Assembly: GCF_012927745.1 (NCBI RefSeq)
Contig: NZ_JABBKX010000001.1
Span: 558,001 to 622,000, forward strand
Direction: 5' to 3'
Origin: Neoroseomonas marina
GTDB taxonomy: Bacteria; Pseudomonadota; Alphaproteobacteria; Acetobacterales; Acetobacteraceae
Length of the DNA stretch: 64,000 nt
This document shows positions 1 to 8,598 of the stretch, one piece after another. The notes under the pieces were generated by a model. The model was not told the DNA's origin and made no database searches. It saw nothing but the letters and a program-made list of their open reading frames with translations. The position numbers and the translations under genes were made by a program. How positions within the stretch are numbered: the stretch's first letter is position 1; the number at the start of each line of letters is the position of its first letter.

Positions 1-1
1 C

Positions 2-598
2 CTCGCCGTGATCGACCCCGACCTGATGCTGAGCGTCCCGCCCGCCGTCACCGCCGCGACGGGCGTCGATGCCCTGGCGCATTGCGTCGAGGCCTTCACC
101 AGCAGGCGCGCGCATCCGGCGATCGACCTCTATGTGCTGGAAGGCATCCGGCTCGTCGGGCGTTACCTCCCGCGCGCCGTGAAGGACGGCGCCGACCGCG
201 AGGCGCGCGCCGGCCTCGCGCTGGCGTCGCTTTATGGCGGCTACGGCCTCGGGCCGGTGAACACCACGGCGGGGCATGCGGTGGCCTACCCGCTCGGCAC
301 GCGACACCACGTCGCGCATGGCCTCGCCTGCGCGGTGATCTTCCCGCACACCCTGGCCTGGAACGCGCCCGCCGTGCCGGAGAAGACCGAAGCGGTGCTT
401 GCCGCCCTCGGCACCAAGGACGCCTACGCCTGGTGCGCCGCGCTCGGGATCGAGATGCGCCTCTCCGGCATCGGTGTGCCGGAGGCCGACCTGCCGGTCA
501 TGGCGAAGGAGGCGCACGCCATCCGCCGCCTGCTCGACAACAATCCGCGCGACATCTCCGAAGCCGAGATCCTCGCGCTCTACCGGAGGGCCTTCTGA
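2..598 (+). CDS. Iron-containing alcohol dehydrogenase, C-terminal part (cut by window edge)
   Basis: This is the C-terminal two-thirds or less of a group III Fe-dependent alcohol dehydrogenase or maleylacetate reductase-like enzyme, which interconverts an alcohol and an aldehyde or ketone with NAD(P)H in the cytoplasm. The reading frame is already open at base 2 (LAVIDPDL), so the GTG at 8 is internal and the real start lies upstream. Visible family features are the DALAHCVEAF helix and the metal-site histidines in GHAVAYPLG and RHHVAHG. The stop is followed after one base by the ATG of the sialidase-like gene, so they are probably co-transcribed. The substrate cannot be read from the sequence. 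Confidence 0.9.
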   Translation, partial: LAVIDPDLMLSVPPAVTAATGVDALAHCVEAFTSRRAHPAIDLYVLEGIRLVGRYLPRAVKDGADREARAGLALASLYGGYGLGPVNTTAGHAVAYPLGTRHHVAHGLACAVIFPHTLAWNAPAVPEKTEAVLAALGTKDAYAWCAALGIEMRLSGIGVPEADLPVMAKEAHAIRRLLDNNPRDISEAEILALYRRAF

Positions 599-599
599 G

Positions 600-1757
600 A
601 TGAACGTCATCGCGAAGCCGCCGGTTCTCGCGCCCGTCGCCGGCGATGCCGGGCGCTGGGAATGCTTCATCCCCACGCCCTGCGTCCAGAACCACGCGGC
701 CTTCCTCCATGTGCTGCCGGGCGGCGACCTCGGCTGCGTCTGGTTCGGCGGCACGCAAGAAGGCGTGCCGGACATCTCGGTCCACTTCTCCCGCCTCGCG
801 CCCGGCGCCGATCGCTGGAGCGATCCGGTGCGCCTGTCCGACGACCCGACGCGGTCCGAGCAGAATCCGCTGCTTTTCACGGCGCCGGACGGCGCGCTGT
901 GGCTGCTCTGGACCGCGCAGGTCTCGGGGCACCAGGACACCGCGATCGTGCGCCGGCGCATCTCCCACGATGGCGGCGCGACCTGGGGCCCGATCGGGAC
1001 GCTGCTCGACCGCCCGGGCCTGTTCATCCGCCAGCCCATCATCGTCACGCCGAAGGGCGAATGGCTGCTGCCCGCATGGTTGTGCCCGACGCCGCCCGCC
1101 GGGGCCTGGCGCGGCGACGACGACACCGCGCTGGTGATGGTCTCGCGCGACGAGGGCAAGACCTGGACCGCGCACGACGTGCCCGGCAGCACCGGTTGCG
1201 TGCACATGGACATCCTGCCGCTTCAGGATGGGACGATGCTCGCCGTCTATCGCAGCCGGTGGGCGGACTTCGTCTACGCCTCGCGCTCGACGGACGGCAT
1301 CAACTGGTCGGCACCGGAACCCACGGAACTGCCCAACAACAATTCCTCGGTCCAGGCGACGGTGCTGGCGAACGGCCATGTCGCCATCGCCTACAACCAT
1401 TCGAGCGCGGCGGACGCCACCGGCCGCCGCCTCTCGCTCTACGACGACATCGGCGGCGAGCTTCCGGCCGAGGCGCCCGCGGGCGCGCGCAGCGCCTTCT
1501 GGGGCGCGCCGCGTGCCCCGATGACCATCGCGATCTCCGAGGATGGCGGCCGCACCTGGCCGCATCGCCGCGATGTCGAGGTCGGCGACGGCTACTGCCT
1601 GACCAACAACTCCAAGGACCAGTTGAACCGGGAGTTCTCCTACCCCTCCATCCTGCAGACGCCGGACGGCGCGCTGCACCTGGCCTTCACCTACTGGCGC
1701 CAGGCCATCAAGTACGTCCGGGTCAGCGAGGCCTGGGTGAAAGGCACCTCCGCATGA
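600..1757 (+). CDS. Sialidase (neuraminidase)-fold protein with BNR/Asp-box repeats
   Basis: A 385-residue protein of the six-bladed sialidase superfamily. Four Asp-box motifs (S-x-D-x-G-x-T-W type) are visible near residues 122 (SHDGGATW), 182 (SRDEGKTW), 230 (STDGINW) and 313 (SEDGGRTW), spaced as blades of a propeller. No signal peptide is evident from the ATG at 600, so it may act in the cytoplasm; the open frame extends further upstream but overlaps the preceding gene. Classical sialidases use an Arg triad, Tyr/Glu and Asp, which I cannot place confidently, so glycosidase activity on sialic acid is only a possibility. It overlaps the next gene by ATGA, indicating translational coupling with an aldolase. 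Confidence 0.85.
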   Translation: MNVIAKPPVLAPVAGDAGRWECFIPTPCVQNHAAFLHVLPGGDLGCVWFGGTQEGVPDISVHFSRLAPGADRWSDPVRLSDDPTRSEQNPLLFTAPDGALWLLWTAQVSGHQDTAIVRRRISHDGGATWGPIGTLLDRPGLFIRQPIIVTPKGEWLLPAWLCPTPPAGAWRGDDDTALVMVSRDEGKTWTAHDVPGSTGCVHMDILPLQDGTMLAVYRSRWADFVYASRSTDGINWSAPEPTELPNNNSSVQATVLANGHVAIAYNHSSAADATGRRLSLYDDIGGELPAEAPAGARSAFWGAPRAPMTIAISEDGGRTWPHRRDVEVGDGYCLTNNSKDQLNREFSYPSILQTPDGALHLAFTYWRQAIKYVRVSEAWVKGTSA

Positions 1758-2644
1758 CTGCGCTGCATCCGACCGGCGTCTTCAGCGCCGCGCTGACGCC
1801 CTTCGACGCTAACCTCGAGCCCGACCACGCCGCCTTCGTCGCCCATGCGAAGCGGCTCCTCGACCAGGGCTGCGACGGCATCGCCATGCTGGGGACCACC
1901 GGTGAGGCGAACTCGCTCACCACCGCCGAGCGCCAGGCGCTGCTGGAGGCGACGGTCGCCGGCGGCGTCGCGCCGGACCGCCTGCTCCCCGGCACCGGCG
2001 TCGCCGCGCTGCCCGACACCATCGCGCTGACGCGCCATGCGCTGTCCTGCGGCGTGACCACCGTCGTGATGCTGCCGCCCTTCTACTACAAGGGCATCAG
2101 CGACGACGGCCTGTTCGCCGCCTATGCCGAAGTCGTCGAGCGCGTCGCCGATCCGCGGCTGCGCGTCGTGCTCTATCACATCCCGCCCATGTCGGCCGTG
2201 CCCATCACCTTCCCGGTGATCGAGCGCCTGCGCGCCCGCTACCCCGGCACCTTCACGGGCATCAAGGATTCCTCCGGCGACCTCGCGAACATGACGGCGC
2301 TGGTGAAGACCTTCCCCGGTCTTTCGGTGCTCGCCGGCGCGGATCCGCTGATGCTGCCGCTGCTGAAGGAAGGCGGAGCGGGCTGCATCACCGCGACCTC
2401 CAACCTCGTCGCCGCGGACCTCGCCTTCATCTTCCGCCACCACGCCGATCCGGCGCGCGCGGCGGAGGTCGAGGCGGCGCAGGCGCGCGTCGTCGCGGCG
2501 CGCAACCAGGTCAGCCGCTTCCCGCAGATCGCCTCGCTCAAGGCGATGCTCGCGGAACGCACGGGCCAGCCCGGCTGGCGCCGGCTGCGGCCGCCGCTGC
2601 TCGCGCTCACCAACGACGAAGCCGCCGCGATGCTGGCGGCCTGA
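1754..2644 (+). CDS. Dihydrodipicolinate synthase / N-acetylneuraminate lyase family aldolase
   Basis: A 296-residue class I aldolase of the DapA/NanA superfamily, a TIM barrel forming a Schiff base with a 2-oxo acid. It shows the substrate-carboxylate loop GTTGE at residues 47-51, the catalytic tyrosine at about 141 (VVLYHIP) and the Schiff-base lysine at about 171 (GIKDSSGD). The start ATG overlaps the stop of the sialidase-like gene (ATGA). Housekeeping dapA is unlikely, because this copy sits in a catabolic operon with a dehydrogenase and a TctC-type receptor. A lyase for a sugar-acid, sialic-acid-like or aromatic 2-oxo acid is more plausible, but the specificity cannot be read. Confidence 0.9.
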   Translation: MTALHPTGVFSAALTPFDANLEPDHAAFVAHAKRLLDQGCDGIAMLGTTGEANSLTTAERQALLEATVAGGVAPDRLLPGTGVAALPDTIALTRHALSCGVTTVVMLPPFYYKGISDDGLFAAYAEVVERVADPRLRVVLYHIPPMSAVPITFPVIERLRARYPGTFTGIKDSSGDLANMTALVKTFPGLSVLAGADPLMLPLLKEGGAGCITATSNLVAADLAFIFRHHADPARAAEVEAAQARVVAARNQVSRFPQIASLKAMLAERTGQPGWRRLRPPLLALTNDEAAAMLAA

Positions 2645-2666
2645 CAGGACACGGGAGGAAACAATC

Positions 2667-3638
2667 ATGGATCGTCGCACCCTTCTCGCTGCGGGCGCCC
2701 TCGGGCTGCTGGCCGCGCCCGCCCTTCGCGCCCAGGGTACCTGGCCGCAGGGCCGCACCGTCCGCGTGATCTGCCCCTGGCCGCCGGGGGCCGCGAACGA
2801 CATGCTCGCGCGCCTGACCGCGCAGCGCATCCAGGAGAAGCTCGGCGCCACCGCCGTGGTGGAGAACCGCACCGGCGGCGCCGGCCTGATCGGCACGCGC
2901 GAGGTGCTCGGCGCGGCGCCGGACGGCTTCACGCTGCTCGCCTCGGCCTTCAACACCGCGGTCATGCCGCTGGTGCTGAAGAACGCGAATTTCGACCCGC
3001 AGACGGACCTCGAGGTCTGCGCGCGCACGGCGCAGGCGCCGCTGGTGCTCGCCATCGCCGGCAACCGACCGCAGCGGACGCTGGCCGAGGTGGTGGAAGC
3101 CGCCAAGGCGCGCCCGCGGGACTGGTCGATCGCGGTCACCTCGCTGGGCGCCGCGGGCCACCTCGCGACCATCGAGTTCAACCGCCGTACCGGCGCGAAC
3201 ATCGAGATGGTGACCTATCGCGGCACCCAGCCCGCGCTGCAGGACCTGATGGCGGGTAACGTCCAGCTGCTGATCGACCCATCCTTCAACCTGCTGCCGC
3301 ACCGCACCGAGGGTCGCATCCGCATCCTCGGCATCGCCTCCAAGGAGCGCTCGCCCCTCGCCCCGGACGTGCCGACGCTCACCGAGGCCGGCCTGCCGGG
3401 CTTCGAGTTCCAGTCCTGGTATGGCGTCTGGGCGCCGAAGGGCACGCCGGGCGACATCGTCCAGCGCGTCAACGCCCTGATGCAGGAGACGATGCGCGAC
3501 CCGGCGATCGTGCAGCGCCTGACGGCGCAGGTCCTCGAGCCCGTCACCGAGACGACGGACGAGACCCGCCGCTTCATCGCGAACGAGATCCTGCGCGCCG
3601 GCGAGCTGCTCCGCAGCGTGAACTACCAGCCGGAGTGA
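2667..3638 (+). CDS. Bug/TctC-family tripartite tricarboxylate transporter receptor
   Basis: A 323-residue periplasmic solute-binding protein. It has a signal peptide (residues 1 to about 22, ending APALRAQG) followed by the family pattern of a basic strand and proline-glycine loop, VRVICPWPPGAANDMLARL, and VVENRTGGAGLIG. Bug proteins bind small carboxylates and related organic anions with high affinity and normally deliver them to a TctA/TctB permease. A strong ribosome site (GGGAGGAAAC) lies just upstream, and the gene is the last of the operon that begins with the Fe-dehydrogenase. The ligand may therefore be the substrate that the aldolase and dehydrogenase degrade (inference). No TctA or TctB gene is in the window. 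Confidence 0.93.
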   Translation: MDRRTLLAAGALGLLAAPALRAQGTWPQGRTVRVICPWPPGAANDMLARLTAQRIQEKLGATAVVENRTGGAGLIGTREVLGAAPDGFTLLASAFNTAVMPLVLKNANFDPQTDLEVCARTAQAPLVLAIAGNRPQRTLAEVVEAAKARPRDWSIAVTSLGAAGHLATIEFNRRTGANIEMVTYRGTQPALQDLMAGNVQLLIDPSFNLLPHRTEGRIRILGIASKERSPLAPDVPTLTEAGLPGFEFQSWYGVWAPKGTPGDIVQRVNALMQETMRDPAIVQRLTAQVLEPVTETTDETRRFIANEILRAGELLRSVNYQPE

Positions 3639-3656
3639 CCCGACCCTCCTGGCGGC

Positions 3657-5114
3657 TCAGGCCCGCGCCATGCGCTGGCGCGGTTCCTCGAGCAGCCAGT
3701 AGAGCACGTTGTTGCGGAAGGTCGGGTCGCGCGTGAGCTCCAGATGCTCGCGCGGCAGGAACAGGGCGCGTCGCTGGTCCATCGGGCTGTCGACGGCCGG
3801 GCCGCGCGGGTCCTGCCCCTGGCGGAAGTCCAGCATCACCGAATCCCGCAGCACCACGCCGTCGCCGGGGCCGGTGCGGATGGGCGTCACGCGTCCCGTG
3901 GCCGGGTCCGCGCTCATGCGCTCGGTCGTCGGCATGGCGTCGCCGGCGACGAGCATCAGCTCCGTGCCGGGCGGCAGCGGCGCCGGGCGGTCCATCGCCG
4001 CTGCGAAGGCTTTCGCACGACGCAGCAGGCGCGCCTGCAGGCCGATGGCGATGCTGCGCCGCTCCTCGGCGCTGCCGACCGTCGGCATCAGGGCGGCGAG
4101 GTCCTCGTCGATGCCGGGCTTCACGATGCCCCAGCCCATTCGCTGCCAGATAGCGGGATCGTGCAGGTCGAGTGCGACGCCATCGGCCACAACCGGCCGC
4201 GCGCGCTGCCGCGGCAGCAACTGGTACAGTGAGGGGAAGGTGCCGAGGATCGACGGGCTGTAGCGCGGCACGATCGGCGTCCCGAAGTCGCGCCCATCGA
4301 CCAGCACGCGGAAGGCATCGAGCGATCCGCCATTCGGCGTGCCGACCTGGATCAGCCGGCCGACATGGCGCGCCCCGTCCCAGGTCAGCGGCGGCAGCGA
4401 TCCGTCCGCCGGCAGCTCGGCGCCGCCATACATCAGCGCGTAGCGCGCGACGATGCCGCCCATGGAATGCGCGACGATGTCGAACTTCACGTCGACGTCG
4501 CGCGCGCCGTAGCGGCGCGCGTATTCGCCCTGCACATAGGCGCGCTTCTCGCGGATGAACTCCACCAGCCGGCGCGCATTCACCACATTGTCCTGCCGCC
4601 AGTCATAGGCGAACTGGAAGCAGGTGAAGTGCTCGCGCCCGTAATCGACCTGTCCGCCAAGGCCCAGCGCCTCGTCCCGGTAGCCGCCGACCCCGAGCGT
4701 GCTGAGGATCTCCGCATAGGCCTGCAACGCGATCGGGATGCCGGCCACGCGGATGCGCACGCGGTCCAGCACGCCGTCCGGCCGCACGGCGGCGCCGGGC
4801 GAGGACATCATGTCCGTGAAGGGCAGCGCGACGAGCCGCGCCCCGTCCTGCGTCGACGGATCCGCAGCATTGCCGTCGAAGGCGCCCCAGACGATGCGGC
4901 CCGAGGCCGGGTCCTTCAGCCGGCTGCCGAGCAGGCCGGGAATGACGATCACCGGATTGCGGTCGATGCCGTGATGCATGGCGGAGGGCGAGTAGAGCAA
5001 CGCGAGATCGGCGGCCGGCGCCGGCGCGCAGGACGGAAGCCCCGCCGCGCCGCCGAGCAGCGCCGCGAGCAGGCCGCGCCTGTGCGACGCGAAGGCGGAT
5101 CCGGACGACGACAT
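3657..5114 (-). CDS. LCAT-like lipase/acyltransferase, alpha/beta hydrolase, probable exported lipoprotein
   Basis: A 485-residue protein related to lecithin:cholesterol acyltransferase and its bacterial lipase relatives. Recognisable blocks are the oxyanion region VIVIPGLLGSRLKD, FAYDWRQDN, the nucleophile elbow AHSMGGIVARYAL, and IQVGTPNGGSLDAF. A likely acid residue lies in GDGVVLRDSVM and a likely histidine in LPREHLELT near the C-terminus. The N-terminus has a basic stretch (SHRR), a hydrophobic core and GLPSC, which could be a lipobox, although Pro at -2 is unusual. The ATG at 5114 was chosen because GGAGGAGGG precedes it; an open frame extends upstream but lacks a ribosome site and overlaps the ABC-receptor gene. 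Phospholipid or ester hydrolysis outside the cytoplasm is inferred. Confidence 0.85.
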   Translation of the reverse strand: MSSSGSAFASHRRGLLAALLGGAAGLPSCAPAPAADLALLYSPSAMHHGIDRNPVIVIPGLLGSRLKDPASGRIVWGAFDGNAADPSTQDGARLVALPFTDMMSSPGAAVRPDGVLDRVRIRVAGIPIALQAYAEILSTLGVGGYRDEALGLGGQVDYGREHFTCFQFAYDWRQDNVVNARRLVEFIREKRAYVQGEYARRYGARDVDVKFDIVAHSMGGIVARYALMYGGAELPADGSLPPLTWDGARHVGRLIQVGTPNGGSLDAFRVLVDGRDFGTPIVPRYSPSILGTFPSLYQLLPRQRARPVVADGVALDLHDPAIWQRMGWGIVKPGIDEDLAALMPTVGSAEERRSIAIGLQARLLRRAKAFAAAMDRPAPLPPGTELMLVAGDAMPTTERMSADPATGRVTPIRTGPGDGVVLRDSVMLDFRQGQDPRGPAVDSPMDQRRALFLPREHLELTRDPTFRNNVLYWLLEEPRQRMARA

Positions 5115-5185
5115 GCGCGAACCCTCCTCCATCGTACGGCACGCCAAATCTTCGCCCGGCACGCCCGGCAGGTTACGGCCGCAGC

Positions 5186-6778
5186 CTAGCGCGCCGCCTT
5201 CCGCACGTTCCACGCAATGATGATGCCGGGCATCGCCAGCACGCCCGACAGCCGCGGGCTGATCGCGGAGGGCAGGTACCATTGCCCGTAGGGGACATAG
5301 GGCACGAGGCGATAGGCGCTTTCCTGCAGGGCGGTGAGGATGCGCTGCCGCTCGGCCGCCGTCGCGGCGTAGGGGAAGGCGTCGATCAGCGCCTGGTGCT
5401 CGGCATCGCAGGGCCAGCCGGGCCAGGCGCGCTCGCAGGAGGCCTGCATCGGCACGTTGCCCACCGGGTCCGACGCGCCGAGGCCGTTCCAGAAAGTCAG
5501 CCCGATATGCCAGCCGCCTTCGCTCGGCGGGCGCCGGTTCGCGCGCCGGCCGGCCATGGAGGCGAAGTCCATCGCCTGCACATCCGTCCGGAAGCCGACC
5601 TGCTGCATCTGCTGCGCCAGCACCAGCGTCGCCGCATGGACGAAGGGATTGTCCGTCGGGTCCATGATGACGATCGGCGTCCCGTCATAGCCGCTCTCGC
5701 GCAGCAGGGCGCGGGCGCGCTCGCGCGCCGCCGGCGAACCGAGCCCCGGCGGCACGCCGGCATCCGTCTCCTGCGGGGACCCGCAGACGAAGAAGGCGTG
5801 GCAGACCTGATACAGCGAGGGATCGGGGAACATCGCCTGCAGGATCTCCTCCTGGTTCACCAGGAGCATCAGCGCCTGCCGCGCCCGCACGTCATCGAAG
5901 GGCGGATGGATGTGGTTCATCCGGATCATGCCCGGCGCGCCGAGCGTGTTGGTGCGGATGATGCGCATGCCGCGCCGCTGCAGCATGGGCAGGAAGTCGA
6001 CGCCGGGGCTCTCGATGTAGTCGAGCTCGCCCTGGATCAGCGCCAGCACCGCGGTCTGGGCATTGGCGATGTTGAGCCACTCGACGCGGTCGACATGCGC
6101 GACCTTGCCGCCGGCGGTGCCGGAAGCGGGCTCCGCGCGCGGTACATAGGCCGGGTTGCGGCGATAGACGACGCGACTGCCCGCCACCCATTCGTCGCGA
6201 ACGAAGATGAACGGGCCTGATCCGGTGGTGTCGGTGATCGCGGTGAAGGGGTCCGTCGCCGCGACGCGCGCCGGCATGATCGCCGGCATGTTGCCCGCCG
6301 GCTTCGACAGGGCGTCGAGCATCAGCGCATAGGGCCGGCGCAGGCGCCAGGTGACGGACCGGCCATCGCCCTCGGCCGTCAGCGCCTCGGTGATGGCCAT
6401 GATCTGCCGGCCATGCGGGTCGCGCGCGCCCCAGCGCCGGAGCGAGGCGACCACGTCCTCCGCCGTCACCGGCGCGCCATCGTGGAACAGCAGGCCCTCG
6501 CGCAGCGTGAACCGCCAGGTCAGCGCATCGTCCGAGACCGACCAGGACGCGACCATCTGCGGCTGCGGCCGCTGGTTCTCGTCCCGGCCAAACAGCTGGT
6601 CGTAGATCATGTGCGCGTGGCTCGAGACCACGCCCGCCGTCGTGTTGATCGGGTCGAGCGTCTGCAGGTCCGCATTCGGGACCATGCGCAGCACGCGCTC
6701 GGGCGGCACGGTCTGCGCCAGGGCGGGCGCGGCGAGCAGCGCGGCCAGTCCGATCAGCAGGATTCGCGCGATGCGCAT
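5186..6778 (-). CDS. ABC transporter substrate-binding protein, family 5 (DppA/OppA type), orphan
   Basis: A 530-residue extracytoplasmic receptor of the peptide/nickel/opine family. It has a clear signal peptide (MRIARILLIGLAALLAAPALAQ), the mature start VLRMVPNADLQTLDP, the signature WRFTLREGLLFHDGAPVTAEDVV, and a typical C-terminal region (VPYVPYGQWYLPSAISPRL). The start at 6778 is preceded by GAGGAGG; a start ten codons upstream lacks this. Such proteins feed DppB/C permeases and DppD/F ATPases, but none are adjacent: the neighbours are a lipase and a glutathione transferase. It probably works with a permease encoded elsewhere. The ligand could be a peptide, glutathione, an opine or another small molecule. 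Confidence 0.93.
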   Translation of the reverse strand: MRIARILLIGLAALLAAPALAQTVPPERVLRMVPNADLQTLDPINTTAGVVSSHAHMIYDQLFGRDENQRPQPQMVASWSVSDDALTWRFTLREGLLFHDGAPVTAEDVVASLRRWGARDPHGRQIMAITEALTAEGDGRSVTWRLRRPYALMLDALSKPAGNMPAIMPARVAATDPFTAITDTTGSGPFIFVRDEWVAGSRVVYRRNPAYVPRAEPASGTAGGKVAHVDRVEWLNIANAQTAVLALIQGELDYIESPGVDFLPMLQRRGMRIIRTNTLGAPGMIRMNHIHPPFDDVRARQALMLLVNQEEILQAMFPDPSLYQVCHAFFVCGSPQETDAGVPPGLGSPAARERARALLRESGYDGTPIVIMDPTDNPFVHAATLVLAQQMQQVGFRTDVQAMDFASMAGRRANRRPPSEGGWHIGLTFWNGLGASDPVGNVPMQASCERAWPGWPCDAEHQALIDAFPYAATAAERQRILTALQESAYRLVPYVPYGQWYLPSAISPRLSGVLAMPGIIIAWNVRKAAR

Positions 6779-6843
6779 GGCAGCGCCTCCTCGGTCGTTC
6801 GGCTTCATCTTCGCCCCACCAGGGCGAAAGGCAACGCGGCGCG

Positions 6844-7506
6844 TCAGGCGAGCACCGCGCCCTTCGGCACGGCAAGGCCGCGCGCGACCGCCGGCCGGGC
6901 CATCAGCCGTTCGTACCAGGCGGCGATGCTGGGCGTGTCCTCGAGCCGTCGCTCCGCCCAGCCATGCCGGCCGATCCAGGGCAAGGCCGCCATATCGGCA
7001 ATCGAATACGCGGCGCCGGCGAGGTAGGGCGCCTCGCCCAGCCGCCCGTCGAGCAGGCGATAGACGCGGTCGACCTGCGCCAGCGCATGGGCCCGCGCGG
7101 CCTCCGGCTTCTCGGGGGCGAGTTCCGTCCAGTGATGCGCCTGGCCGGTCACGGGCCCGAGCCCGGTGAGCGCGACCATCAGCCAGGCGAGCGTCGCCGT
7201 GCGTTCCGGGCCATCGACCGGCAGGAAGCGGCCATGCGCCTCGGCCAGGTGGATCAGGATCGCACCGCTCTCGAACAGCACGAGCGGCGGGCCCTCCGCA
7301 TGCTCCTCCAGCAGGATCGGCACCTTGCCGAAGGGGTTGAGCGCGAGGATCTCGGGGGCGAACTGCTCGCGCCGGCGGATGTTCACGCCGGTCACGCCGT
7401 AGTCGAGGCCGAGTTCCTCAAGCAGGATCGAGACCCGGTGGGTGTTCGGCGTCGCCCAGCCATAGAGGCGGCGGCGCGTGACGGTGCGGCCCATGCGATG
7501 TCCCAT
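6844..7506 (-). CDS. Glutathione S-transferase family protein (YfcG/nu-class-like)
   Basis: A cytosolic protein of up to 220 residues. It has an N-terminal thioredoxin-like domain (RLYGWATPNTHRVSILLEELG, the cis-Pro segment NPFGKVPIL, and the gamma-glutamyl site ESGAILIHLAE) and a C-terminal helical domain (PYLAGAAYSIADMAALPWI is the GST N-capping region). The TPN motif in place of a Ser/Tyr/Cys active site is typical of YfcG/Ure2p-like proteins, which often have disulfide-bond reductase activity with two glutathiones. The start could be ATG 7506 or, more likely, ATG 7494 (MGRTVTRRR). It is divergent from a Bug receptor gene. Confidence 0.92.
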   Translation of the reverse strand: MGHRMGRTVTRRRLYGWATPNTHRVSILLEELGLDYGVTGVNIRRREQFAPEILALNPFGKVPILLEEHAEGPPLVLFESGAILIHLAEAHGRFLPVDGPERTATLAWLMVALTGLGPVTGQAHHWTELAPEKPEAARAHALAQVDRVYRLLDGRLGEAPYLAGAAYSIADMAALPWIGRHGWAERRLEDTPSIAAWYERLMARPAVARGLAVPKGAVLA

Positions 7507-7614
7507 GCGAGTGACCCCGAGCCTGCCGCAGTGCGCGGCCGCGGGAAAGCCGGGGGGTATCCCCGGGCGCGGCGAATGTCCTAGCCTTCAGGGCAAGAAC
7601 AGGAGGATGCGTTC

Positions 7615-8589
7615 ATGATCACCCGTCGTGCCTTCGCGGGCACCGCCGGCGCGCTGTTCGCCGCGCCAGTCGTCCATGCCCAGGGCACCTGGCCGGACCG
7701 CCCGCTCCGCTTCGTCGTCGGCGCGAATGCGGGCGGGGCCTCGGACATCTTCCTGCGCATGATGGAAAACCGCCTGCGCGAGAAGCTCGGCCAGCCGCTG
7801 GTGATCGACCCGCGGCCCGGTGCGGGCGGCATGCTGGGTGCCGAGGTCGTCGCCCGGGCAGCACCCGACGGCTACAGCTACTACATCAACCACATCGCCT
7901 CGCACGGCATCGGCCCGACGCTGCATGCGCGGCGCATCACCTTCGACCCACTGAAGGACCTGCGCGGCGTGGCACGGCTCTGCCGCATGCCGAACGTCCT
8001 GATCGTGAAGGGCGACGGTCCGATCCGTTCAGTGGCGGAGCTCGTGGCGTTCATCCGCGCGAACCCAACCCGGGCGACCTTTTCCTCGGCCGGCGCGGGG
8101 ACGTCCTCGCACCTCTCGGGCGTAATGCTCGGCCAGCGCATCGGCGTCGAGACGACCCATGTGCCCTATCGCGGGACGGCGCCGTCCATGGCCGCCGTGA
8201 TGAACGGCGAAGTGCTGTTCGCCATCGACAACGCACCGGCGAGCCGCCAGCAGGTGCTGGCCGGGATGCTGCGCGCGCTGGCCGTCTCGACCGCGCAGCG
8301 CGCGAGCACCATGCCGGACATCCCGACGCTGCAGGAACAGGGCATCGCAGAATTCGACGTCGCCTCCTGGTACGGCATCGTCGCGCCCGCGGCGGTGCCC
8401 GACCCGATCATCCGCCGCCTCGGCGGGGAGATCATCGCGGCACTCGAGGACCCGGCGATCGCCCAGCGCTTCCGCGACTTCGGCGCCGAGCCCTGGCCGC
8501 TCGACGGTGCCGCCTACGACGCCTTCATGCGCCAGCAGGTCGAGGCCTGGGCACCTGTGGTCCGGGCCTCCGGTGCGACGGCGGACTGA
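7615..8589 (+). CDS. Bug/TctC-family tripartite tricarboxylate transporter receptor
   Basis: A 324-residue periplasmic binding protein with a short Tat-like N-terminus (MITRRAFAGTAGALFAAPVVHAQG). The family blocks are LRFVVGANAGGASDIFLRM, VIDPRPGAGGMLG, APDGYSYYIN and the late segment FDVASWYGIVAPAAVPD. An AGGAGG ribosome site lies seven bases before the ATG. It stands alone between a divergent glutathione transferase and a convergent short-chain dehydrogenase, with only nine bases to the latter. No permease genes are linked, so it is an orphan receptor for an unknown organic anion. Confidence 0.92.
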   Translation: MITRRAFAGTAGALFAAPVVHAQGTWPDRPLRFVVGANAGGASDIFLRMMENRLREKLGQPLVIDPRPGAGGMLGAEVVARAAPDGYSYYINHIASHGIGPTLHARRITFDPLKDLRGVARLCRMPNVLIVKGDGPIRSVAELVAFIRANPTRATFSSAGAGTSSHLSGVMLGQRIGVETTHVPYRGTAPSMAAVMNGEVLFAIDNAPASRQQVLAGMLRALAVSTAQRASTMPDIPTLQEQGIAEFDVASWYGIVAPAAVPDPIIRRLGGEIIAALEDPAIAQRFRDFGAEPWPLDGAAYDAFMRQQVEAWAPVVRASGATAD

Positions 8590-8598
8590 AGGGCCGCC

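Noticed and set aside
1754-2644. Biosynthetic dapA
   Set aside because: The gene is embedded in a catabolic operon with a Bug receptor and a sialidase-like protein; a specialised lyase is more likely, so no symbol was given.
4365-5189. Long plus-strand frame opposite the lipase gene
   Set aside because: It is an antisense shadow created by high GC; its product is Arg/His/Ala-rich low-complexity sequence with no family signal, while the opposite strand encodes a clear hydrolase.
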